In this document: positions 1 through 4,937 of the stretch, in pieces | Layout of the letters: every line of letters starts with the position of its first letter | How positions within the stretch are numbered: position 1 is the first letter of the stretch | Origin: an uncultured Oscillospiraceae bacterium | GTDB taxonomy: Bacteria > Bacillota > Clostridia > Oscillospirales > Oscillospiraceae | Length of the DNA: 6,090 nt | Assembly: GCA_910579595.1 (NCBI GenBank) | Contig: CAJTVM010000131.1 | Span: forward strand, 1 to 6,090 | Direction of reading: 5' to 3' | Notes under the pieces: generated by a model | The model's database searches: none | What the model was told of the DNA's origin: nothing | Seen by the model: only the letters and a program-made list of their open reading frames with translations | Position numbers and translations under genes: made by a program

Positions 1-23
1 GCCCCCCTTTTCTTTGAGGACGA

Positions 24-117
24 TTATATCATGTTTTTATTGACGACGCCATGTAATAGCCTTTTCGCACGATCCAAGATAAATTGATCAAAATCATCAA
101 TTCTGCAAAGTTGATGG
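24..117 (-). pseudogene. 3' tip of an unidentified minus-strand gene, cut by the IS element
   Basis: Read on the minus strand, this stretch is open and ends in a TAA at 24-26. It encodes about 30 residues including IDDFDQFILDRAKRLL, an amphipathic, charged segment that looks like the C-terminal helix of a globular protein. The frame runs on past 118 only because it enters IS DNA and then antisense regulator sequence, so the long minus-strand frame reaching to 995 is not one gene. The probable IS left end near 121 marks the breakpoint. The composition is more AT-rich than the genes to the right. C-termini ending in a 'DFDxFI..R' helix occur in several families, including some DUF262-type proteins, but 30 residues are too few to name one. 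It could also be chance open sequence. Confidence 0.35.
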
Positions 118-455
118 TTAGGGCTTGTTTGAAAAATAAATATTGCACAAGTCGTAAGTAAGTGCGAAAATAGGGACATGAAACGATATGAATTGACAAA
201 AGAGCAATGGGAGCGAGTGAAAGCTGTGCTTCCGCCAGAAAGGACGGGACAACGGGGCCGTCCTCGGAAAGATGATCGAAAAATGCTCAGTGGGATGCTT
301 TGGATTGCCCACAGCGGAGCGCAGTGGCGGGAACTGCCGGAGGCGTATGGCCCCTGGCAGTCTGTGTACGCCCGATTTGCCAAATGGCGGGATGACGGTA
401 CATTGGAGGCCGTATTTCGTGCGTTGTCCGCAGATGCGGATATGGAAAACCTTAG
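118..455 (+). mobile_element. Left-end remnant of an IS5-family (IS427-like) insertion sequence
   Basis: The segment opens with a probable terminal repeat (GGGCTTGTTTGAAAAATAAA, 121-140), followed about 35 bp later by the start of a DUF4096-type transposase. This is the usual layout of IS5/IS427-type elements. A TTA just before the repeat (118-120) would fit the short TA/TNA target duplication of this group, but the second copy and the right inverted repeat are absent. The element ends near 455, where transposase coding is replaced without a gap by the receiver domain of a response regulator. So the right part of the IS and the 5' end of the regulator are both missing. This suggests a deletion that started inside the inserted IS. 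The first ~60 bp are AT-rich compared with the flanking host genes. The left boundary is good to a few bases only. Confidence 0.72.
178..455 (+). pseudogene. Truncated IS5-family transposase (DUF4096 N-terminal region)
   Basis: The ATG at 178 opens MKRYELTKEQWERVKAVLP, followed by a GRPRKDDRKMLSGMLWI block, then SGAQWRELPEAYGPWQSVYA and ALSADADMENL. This is the classic order of the DUF4096 N-terminal domain, which binds the IS ends and occupies about the first 90 residues of IS5/IS427-type transposases. In the family, the next residues begin the DDE catalytic domain with an S-[IM]-DST motif. Here the frame instead runs into regulator DNA after ENL (about 453-455) and reads nonsense until a stop at 574-576. 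No DDE residues are present, so the product cannot catalyse transposition, although a DNA-binding fragment could in principle be made. Many relatives use a programmed frameshift between two ORFs; nothing of the second ORF remains. Family identity is confident. Confidence 0.85.
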
Positions 456-1665
456 ATCCTGTCCGGTTTGCAGTCCATGCTCCGATGGGAGCGGCTGGAC
501 TGTTCCGTGTGCGGCACAGCCCGCAACGGGCGGCAGGCTCTGGAGCTGGTGGAGGCCCGCCGCCCGGACATCGTGATCTGCGACATCGACATGCCCCTGC
601 TCACAGGGCTGGAGGTGCTGGAGACCTGCGCGGAGCGTTTCCCGGAGGTCGTGTTTGTCATGCTCACCAATCACCAGGACTTTCATATGGCCCAGCAGTC
701 TCTGCGGGGCCGGGCGGTGGATTACCTGCTCAAAATTGATTTGGATGAGGAAAAGCTGGAGCACTCCATGAAGCTGGCTGTGGGCGAGTGTGAAAAGCGC
801 CGCCGGCTGTCCCAGCCCGCGCCTGTCCAGCCAAACGCGGACCCGGCGGAGGCCGTCGCCCGGCTCTCCCCCCGAGGGCGGCCAGGAAGCGGAGCGGGCC
901 ACAGCCGCCCTGGACGCGCTGGGGGCGGGGAAGGGCTGCGCTGCGGTGCTGCTGGTGATGGACCCCTCCGCCGTCCCCAACATCGGCACGTTCACCCCGG
1001 AGGAGCGCCAGCGCCTGTTCAGCTTCCACCGGAACCTGGCCCTGGACGTGGCGCAGAAGGTGTTTCACGGTCTCGGCTTTACCCTTCTGCCCCCGGACTC
1101 AGCCCCCGGCACGGCGGTGTTTTTTCTCTGGGGGCTGGAGGATGCCGAGCTCATCGCTCCCTTCCAGGCCAAGCTGACCGCCGCCTTCCGGGACATCTCC
1201 CCCATGCGGCTGAGCGTGCTGGCCACGGGGATAGCGTCCGGGCCGGGGCTGATGAACCTGCGCTTGCAGACGGAGGTGCTCCGGCGGGAACACGCCCTCT
1301 CTCCCCGGCCTTTGCTCAGCTGGTCCCAGTCCATGGCCAAGGCGGATTACGTTGCCGCCGCCAAGCTGTATGTGGATTCCCACATTCTGGAGCGGGTCCT
1401 GGTGCAGGATGTGGCAGCCGCCATCGGCATTACCCCAAACTACCTGTCCAGCCTCTTTAAGCGACAGCTGGGACAGAACTTTATGGATTACGTCAACGCC
1501 ACCAAGGTGAAGTACGCCTGCACCCTGCTCCAAAGTGGAAAACACATGGTGTACGAGGTGTCCCATATGCTGGGCTATGACAATGCCTACTACTTTACCA
1601 AGGTGTTCAAGCGCTATATGAAAATGACGCCCACGGAATATCAGGCGGAGTTCTCCCGAAAATAG
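456..1665 (+). pseudogene. Broken AraC-type two-component response regulator (YesN-like)
   Basis: The coding sequence enters at 456 in mid-receiver with ILSGLQSML, the helix that follows the acidic DDEPL pocket in this family, so roughly the first 10-20 residues are lost. The receiver continues with the phospho-acceptor Asp in VICDIDMP (codon 582-584), the conserved Thr in VMLTNHQDF and the Lys in YLLKID. At a C6 run (868-873) the frame moves by one base; removing one C joins ARLSP to EGGQEAERA and restores the linker, sensor-like middle region and C-terminal AraC DNA-binding domain (about 1369-1656, two HTH motifs: VQDVAAAIGITPNYLSSLFK and MVYEVSHMLGYDNAYYFTK). YesN-type regulators pair with YesM-like sensor kinases and often control sugar uptake. 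The beta-glucuronidase start just downstream suggests, by inference, that it controlled glucuronide use. Without the acidic pocket it should not be phosphorylatable. The one-base slip may be real or a sequencing error; the IS truncation is independent of it. Confidence 0.9.
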
Positions 1666-1692
1666 GCGCTCGCCCGTAATTGATTCATCCTT

Positions 1693-1698
1693 GGAGGG
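1693..1698 (+). promoter_or_regulatory. Shine-Dalgarno site of the beta-glucuronidase start
   Basis: GGAGGG lies 7 bases before the ATG at 1706. It fixes that ATG as the translation start and shows that the gene's 5' signals are intact even though its body is gone. The preceding regulator stops at 1665, leaving a 40-base gap, consistent with co-transcription. Confidence 0.7.
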
Positions 1699-1705
1699 AC
1701 TGCCC

Positions 1706-1882
1706 ATGCTTTACCCCATCAACACCCCAAGCCGGATGGTTTTTGACCTGAACGGCGTCTGGCAGTTTGCCCTGCGCACGCCGGAGGAGCCGGACACCGC
1801 GCCGCTGTGCCGCCCCCCGGCCCATGCCGGTGCCCGCCGCCTTCCTGCTCCAGCGCCGGTGGAGGTCAATTCCAAATTTTGA
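1706..1882 (+). pseudogene. uidA: 5' fragment of a beta-glucuronidase (GH2 family)
   Basis: The product starts MLYPINTPSRMVFDLNGVWQ, which matches the N-terminus of GH2 beta-glucuronidases (pattern M-L-x-P-x-x-T-P-x-R-x-x-x-D-L-x-G-x-W). These enzymes release glucuronic acid from glucuronides; full-length members are about 600 residues. After LCRP the frame is wrong. Dropping one C from the C6 run at 1813-1818 gives RPRPMPVPAAF, corresponding to the family's next conserved segment (x-x-x-V-P-x-[SA]-[FY]-N-D). Recognisable homology ends at about 1845. What follows (LLQRRWRS...) is unrelated, and both frames reach stops by 1882 (uncorrected) and 1895 (corrected). No catalytic Glu residues or barrel domain remain, so it is non-functional. 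Identity rests on about 45 residues but the N-terminal signature is distinctive. Confidence 0.75.
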
Positions 1883-1900
1883 GTATAAGGGTTGAACGAC

Positions 1901-1942
1901 GGTCAATGCTCTGGACACTCTTTAGAGTGTCCGGCATTGACC
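1901..1942 (+). terminator. Long imperfect hairpin, possible terminator or palindromic repeat unit
   Basis: GGTCAATGC-(TC)-TGGACACTCT at 1901-1921 pairs with AGAGTGTCCGGCATTGACC at 1924-1942, giving a roughly 18-bp stem with a small internal bulge and a tight loop. It is followed by GCCTTTTG, a weak T tract. This could end transcription on the plus strand, but the T run is short. The long symmetrical stem also fits a mobile palindromic element or the end of an inserted sequence. It sits directly after the point where glucuronidase homology stops. Confidence 0.5.
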
Positions 1943-1950
1943 GCCTTTTG

Positions 1951-1993
1951 CCCCGCGAAAAGCGGCAGCCGTGCGGGGTTTCGCGCCGCTGCC
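1951..1993. repeat. Nested GC-rich inverted repeats in spacer
   Basis: CGCGAAA (1954-1960) is the reverse complement of TTTCGCG (1979-1985). CCCCGC (1951-1956) can pair with GCGGGG (1973-1978). CGGCAGC (1963-1969) can pair with GCTGCCG (1987-1993). These pairings overlap, so the segment could form alternative structures. No RNA family is recognised and no protein coding is evident. With the hairpin just upstream it makes up the structured part of the 286-base spacer between the glucuronidase fragment and the DUF255 gene. Confidence 0.45.
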
Positions 1994-2040
1994 GAATTTA
2001 TCCATGTGTGAAGTGCTCCATATCAGGAGAAAAGGATTCC

Positions 2041-2139
2041 ATGGCTCTCAAATATTTGCCGGGCAGAAAGCAAATACTTGCCTTATCAAGTATGAAGTCC
2101 GAAACTTCACCGGCTTGGAAAGGAACACAAAATGAGTAA
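2041..2139 (+). CDS. Possible 32-residue leader peptide before the DUF255 gene
   Basis: An AGGAGAAAAGG stretch lies just upstream of an ATG at 2041 that opens a 32-codon frame beginning MALKYLPGRKQILALSSMKS and ending TQNE at a TAA (2137-2139). The frame overlaps the first codons of the DUF255 gene (ATG 2132) in a different frame, a geometry that would allow translational coupling. The sequence also contains two small adjacent hairpins (2074-2109). No family is recognised and the length is short enough for chance. The good ribosome site is the main support. Confidence 0.25.
   Translation: MALKYLPGRKQILALSSMKSETSPAWKGTQNE
2074..2109 (+). repeat. Two adjacent small inverted repeats upstream of the DUF255 gene
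   Basis: ATACTTG (2074-2080) pairs with CAAGTAT (2087-2093) across a CCTTAT loop. TGAAGT (2093-2098) pairs with ACTTCA (2104-2109) across CCGAA. The two stems share base 2093. They could be an operator or leader RNA structure, but neither is followed by a T tract, so they are not intrinsic terminators. Confidence 0.4.
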
Positions 2140-3132
2140 CCGCTTGAGCATGGAGCGCTCCCCCTACCTCCTCCAGCACGCAGAAAACCCGGTCGACTGG
2201 CATCCCTGGGGACCAGAGGTCTTTGAGCAGGCACGGCGCACCGCCAGGCCCATTTTTTTGAGCGTTGGCTACTCCACCTGCCATTGGTGCCATGTCATGG
2301 CCCACGAGTCCTTTGAGGACCAGGCGGTGGCGCAGGCCATCAACGCCGCATTTCTTCCCGTGAACGTCCCGATGTGGACGCGGTGTATATGGCGGCATGT
2401 CTGGCTATGAACGGCTCCGGCGGCTGGCCCCTCACCGTTCTGCTTACCCCGGACCAGAAGCCCTTTTGGGCGGGAACCTACCTGCCAAAGCCCCAGCTGC
2501 TTCAACTGGTCGATGAGGCGGCCCGCCTGTGGAGGGAGGACCGGGTGGGAGTGCTGAGCGCCGGGGAAGCCCTCACCGCCCACTTGCGGCAAGCAACGCA
2601 GAACCGGCCCGGCACGCCCAGCAGGGAACTTGTCCAGCGTGCCGTCAGTCAGTTCGCCCAGAGCTTTGATGCGCGGTGGGGCGGGTTCGGCCCCGCGCCC
2701 AAGTTCCCACCCGACACAATCTGATTTTCCTGCTGCGCAATTCCCGGCTCACCGGGGATGGGCACGGGAAGGAGATGGCCCTGCAAACTCTGGACGCCAT
2801 GTACCGGGGCGGCCCGGGACTACCCCGCCGGACACAGCTTTGCCATGCTGACCCTTGAGGAGGAGCTGTGGTCAACTGAGGAGCTGGTAGTGACCGCGCA
2901 GGAGCCGCCGGAGGAACTGCGAACCCTTCTCCGGGAGACGTCCCGACCGGAACTGACCACACTGGTTAAAACTCCAAAGAGCGCTGGTGTGCTGGCGGCG
3001 CTGGCCCCATTTACAAAGGACTGCCCCATCCCGGAGCGAGGGGCACGGTATTATCTGTGTCTAGATGGGGCCTGCACCCAGCCGGTGGACAGCGTAACAG
3101 AACTGAAGGCGCTTTTTGCGAAAAATCGATGA
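2132..3132 (+). pseudogene. Broken DUF255 thioredoxin-fold protein (YyaL/SPATA20 family)
   Basis: The gene starts at an ATG (2132) behind AAAGGA and opens with the DUF255 signature: NRLSMERSPYLLQHAENPVDW, then GYSTCHWCHVM with a CxxC pair (Cys50, Cys53). This N-terminal thioredoxin-like domain is followed in the family by a six-hairpin-like domain; members are about 650-700 residues and their cellular role is poorly defined. Here three lesions are visible. Near 2362-2370 the expected V-D-R-E-E-R-P-D-V segment is shortened and the frame changes, resuming as ERPDVDAVYMAACLAMNG. Near 2706-2709 one base is missing, so PKFP continues as TRHNLIFLLR in another frame. Near 2808-2820, after LDAMYRGG, the sequence jumps to YPAGHSFAMLTLEEEL and runs to the stop at 3130-3132 with the genuine C-terminal KGARYYLC-like segment (ERGARYYLCLDGACTQPVD). 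About half the family length, including the HFEKMLYDQ region, is deleted. No working full-length product is possible. Confidence 0.88.
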
Positions 3133-3154
3133 ACCCACGCGGATGGGCAAAACA

Positions 3155-3181
3155 AAAACCACCCTGTACAAGGGTGGTTTT
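3155..3181. terminator. Bidirectional intrinsic terminator
   Basis: AAAACCACCCT (3155-3165) is perfectly complementary to AGGGTGGTTTT (3171-3181) across a GTACA loop. It is T-rich on the plus strand (TTTTCGTTTT) and equally T-rich on the minus strand. It lies 23 bases after the stop of the DUF255 pseudogene and 12 bases beyond the end of the possible minus-strand gene tail at 3193, so it would serve convergent transcripts. Confidence 0.85.
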
Positions 3182-3192
3182 CGTTTTGCGCC

Positions 3193-3285
3193 TCAATCGC
3201 CGCCGCGCAGAAGGTTCTGGACATAGACCTTCAGGCCGGCAAAGGAATTGACACGGTCCGGACGGGCGCTGAACGGGCTGCCGAA
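3193..3285 (-). pseudogene. Possible 3' remnant of a minus-strand gene
   Basis: On the minus strand a 30-codon open stretch ends in TGA (3193-3195), with C-terminal residues RVNSFAGLKVYVQNLLRGGD. Third positions are mostly G or C, as in the host genes, and a strong terminator follows 12 bases later, which is what a real gene end would look like. An in-frame stop at 3286-3288 shows that no upstream coding continues, so at most the tail of a gene survives. The residues do not let me name a family, and chance open sequence is a fair alternative. Confidence 0.3.
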
Positions 3286-3288
3286 TCA

Positions 3289-3455
3289 AGCCCTCAATAA
3301 GGGGATTCCGAATGAGCGGGAGATCCCGCTGCGCTTTTTGATCGGCGTGATTTTGGGCGATGTAGCCAAAATGGGGGCGGGAATATGGGAGATGTGCCAG
3401 CCGGAGCAGGCCGGAACGCAGAGCTTGAAAAGCTGTAAAAGTTTTCCCCCAAGGA
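3289..3455. other. Unassigned spacer with a small hairpin before the lipoprotein operon
   Basis: No gene can be assigned. A 76-codon plus-strand frame (3248-3478) opens here only from a TTG with no ribosome site. It encodes a hydrophobic run, LRFLIGVILGDVAKMGAGI, that may be an eroded coding fragment. A compact hairpin (AGCGGG 3315-3320, loop AGAT, CCCGCT 3325-3330) followed by GCGC and TTTTT (3335-3339) could be a plus-strand terminator. I see no RNA family. The region separates the decayed genes from the intact operon. Confidence 0.35.
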
Positions 3456-3484
3456 TTGACATCGCCGGACTATTGTGATAGACT
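3456..3484 (+). promoter_or_regulatory. Sigma-A-type extended -10 promoter of the lipoprotein operon
   Basis: A perfect TTGACA -35 box (3456-3461) is followed by a 17-base spacer and TAGACT (3479-3484) preceded by TGA, an extended -10 TGn element. The -10 box differs from TATAAT at three positions, partly offset by the TGn. It predicts a start near 3490-3492 and a leader of about 62 bases before the ATG at 3554. Its position just upstream of the SGNH gene suggests this gene is first in its transcription unit. Confidence 0.75.
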
Positions 3485-3507
3485 GCAGGAGGTCTATAAA
3501 ATTAGAC
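3479..3507. promoter_or_regulatory. Alternating TAGAC/GTCTA repeats over the -10 box and start site
   Basis: TAGAC (3479-3483), GTCTA (3492-3496) and TAGAC (3503-3507) alternate in orientation. The second can pair with either the first (8-base gap) or the third (6-base gap). The first copy lies within the -10 box and the second at the predicted transcription start. This could be an operator for a dimeric regulator or a small 5' hairpin in the mRNA. The arms are only 5 bases, so chance is possible. Confidence 0.35.
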
Positions 3508-3553
3508 TTGCAAAAATGACTTGTATATTTGATGGAGGATGGAGGACTGCCGT

Positions 3554-4432
3554 ATGAGACAAATCAGCCTGTTTCTTTTGGGGCTTATGCTTGCCCTTTG
3601 GCTTGCGGGGTGCGGGATGGAGGCGGCGGGGCCGTCCCAGACAGGGACGCCGGTGACCACGCTCTCGCCGGAATTGATCTGGACGCGCGCGCCGGATGAG
3701 TCCGCTCCGCCGGAGCTGCCCCGGACATCCCCGGCGGATGAGTCCGCCCCCCTTCCCGCTCCAAGTTCCGCGCCGGGGCCGCTCCCGACGGAGGAGGGCG
3801 GCTATTTTGACAACGCTCTGTTCGTGGGCGACTCCATTATGGAGGGCGTCCGCCAGTACGCGGCCGCCCGCCGGCAGCAGGGCGAGGCGCTGGGTACGGC
3901 CCAATTTCTCACCTCCACCATGGGCGTATCCCTGGCCGGTCTGGTGGGGGACCGGGATGTGGGCGTGAAATTCAGCTATCGGGGGGAGGAACGGCTCCTG
4001 GAGGACATTGTGGCGGAAATTGCGCCCCGGCGGGTGTTCCTGATGCTGGGGCTGAACGACCTGGCCTCCGACCCGAATCCGGTGATTTTGGATGTGGTCA
4101 ACCGTTACACCAATCTCATTTTAAGACTTCGCTCGGCCTGCCCCGAGGTGGAGTTTATCATCATCACAAATCCGCCCAAGGTGGCCTCTCAATGGCTGCC
4201 GGATTACACCGCCAATCGGAATTTCGGCAATGAGCTGATCGGGGAATTTGTGGACGAGCTCAAGGCGGTATGCCCGGAGTGGAGCATCGAGTATGTGGAC
4301 GCATACGAGGCGCTCAAGGACGAACGGGGCGCGCTGCCCGACGAGTTCTGCCGGGACGGCTTCATCCATTTGAACCATCAGGGCGCGGCAGTTGTGGTGG
4401 AGGCGCTGGAAGCCTTTGCGGAAGGGCGGTGA
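3554..4432 (+). CDS. SGNH/GDSL-type hydrolase lipoprotein
   Basis: A 292-residue protein predicted to be a membrane-anchored ester hydrolase acting outside the cell, probably on acyl groups of glycans or lipids; the substrate is not known. The start at 3554 is chosen over the in-frame ATG at 3539 because GGAGGA (3541-3546) sits 7 bases before it and it places MRQISLFLLGLMLALWLAGC as a lipoprotein signal peptide with lipobox LAGC (Cys20). Residues ~27-80 form a Pro/Ser/Ala/Thr linker with a repeated DESAP unit. The SGNH fold follows: LFVGDSIMEG with nucleophile Ser94 (block I), Gly124 in TSTMGVS as a likely block II residue, MLGLND with Asn168 (block III), and CRDGFIHLNHQG with Asp268 and His272 (block V). 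All catalytic positions are present and the frame is clean. It is the first gene of the unit, 5 bases ahead of the DUF4358 gene. SGNH genes next to DUF4358 genes in Clostridia are often linked to MBOAT O-acyltransferases, which suggests a role in surface polymer acylation/deacylation (inference). Confidence 0.9.
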   Translation: MRQISLFLLGLMLALWLAGCGMEAAGPSQTGTPVTTLSPELIWTRAPDESAPPELPRTSPADESAPLPAPSSAPGPLPTEEGGYFDNALFVGDSIMEGVRQYAAARRQQGEALGTAQFLTSTMGVSLAGLVGDRDVGVKFSYRGEERLLEDIVAEIAPRRVFLMLGLNDLASDPNPVILDVVNRYTNLILRLRSACPEVEFIIITNPPKVASQWLPDYTANRNFGNELIGEFVDELKAVCPEWSIEYVDAYEALKDERGALPDEFCRDGFIHLNHQGAAVVVEALEAFAEGR

Positions 4433-4437
4433 GCGAA

Positions 4438-4907
4438 ATGCGAAGGTATTTGGCCGTGGTGATCGTTTTGATTCTGCCGCTGTTCGGGTGCGGAGCCCCG
4501 GCGGGGCAGCTTCCGCCCCTGGCGGAGCTGTTTGCCGCCGTTCAGGCCCAGGTGGAGCTGCCGGAAATGGTGGACACCGCCGGGACGGATCTGGAGGCCC
4601 TGACCGGAATTGGTCCGGATACTTACGACGGCGCGGTGTGTTACCGGCTGCTGGAGGGCACGGCCCCGGACGAGATCATCATCGTCCGAGGCCGGGACAG
4701 CGCCGCCGCCGGAGCCATTCAGGAGCGCCTGGAAAAGCGCCTGGAGGAAAAACGGGAGGCGGGCCGGCTCACCTGATAGAATATCAGCCCATGCTCCAGG
4801 CCGGAGTGGTCCGGCGGGACGGGCTGACCGTGTCGCTGATCGTGTCCGGACAGGTGGAGGAAATCAGCCGAGTATATGAAAATCTGCAATCCCACAGTGC
4901 AAAGTGA
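4438..4907 (+). pseudogene. DUF4358-type lipoprotein, frameshifted near the 3' end
   Basis: Starting at ATG 4438, five bases after the SGNH stop, the product MRRYLAVVIVLILPLFGC has a lipoprotein signal with lipobox LFGC (Cys18). It continues through LPEMVDTAGTDLEALTGIGP, YDGAVCYRLLEGTAPDEIII and the helix GAIQERLEKRLEEKREAGRL. This is the normal DUF4358 order: short sandwich strands, then a charged helix. The reading frame stops at 4774-4776 (112 residues), but the next frame carries the expected remainder, LIEYQPMLQAGVVRRDGLTV and SLIVSGQVEEISRVYENL, to a stop at 4905-4907. One base missing around 4771-4773 (for example a third C in CACCTGAT) would rejoin them as about 156 residues. Function of the family is unknown. 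Either the gene is newly broken, or the base is a sequencing error; the intact neighbours and lack of other damage make an error quite possible. Confidence 0.8.
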
Positions 4908-4937
4908 CCCAATATAGGAAGAACGGAGGACCTGTTG

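Noticed and set aside
468..576. In-frame fusion of transposase and response regulator
   Set aside because: The transposase frame does not match the receiver frame across the junction and stops at 574-576, so no fused protein is made.
24..995. Long minus-strand open frame of 323 codons
   Set aside because: Its parts are antisense to the transposase remnant and the receiver domain, which are clearly coding on the plus strand. Only the last ~30 codons (24-117) lie outside them and could be real.
1099..1707. 202-codon minus-strand frame opposite the AraC domain
   Set aside because: The plus strand encodes an unmistakable AraC HTH domain here; the antisense frame is a codon-bias artefact.
3502..3529. 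Second promoter (TTAGAC, 16-base spacer, TATATT) before the SGNH gene
   Set aside because: The -35 match is poor, and the predicted start would fall within a few bases of the ribosome site, leaving almost no leader.
3539..3553. Upstream ATG as start of the SGNH lipoprotein
   Set aside because: Its purine-rich site is only one base away, and the five extra residues (MEDCR) would disrupt the signal peptide. The ATG at 3554 has correct spacing.
3693..3750. Tandem DNA repeat (GGATGAGTCCGC, spaced 42 bases)
   Set aside because: It is two copies of a DESAP linker motif in the SGNH lipoprotein. It reflects low-complexity linker coding rather than a separate element.
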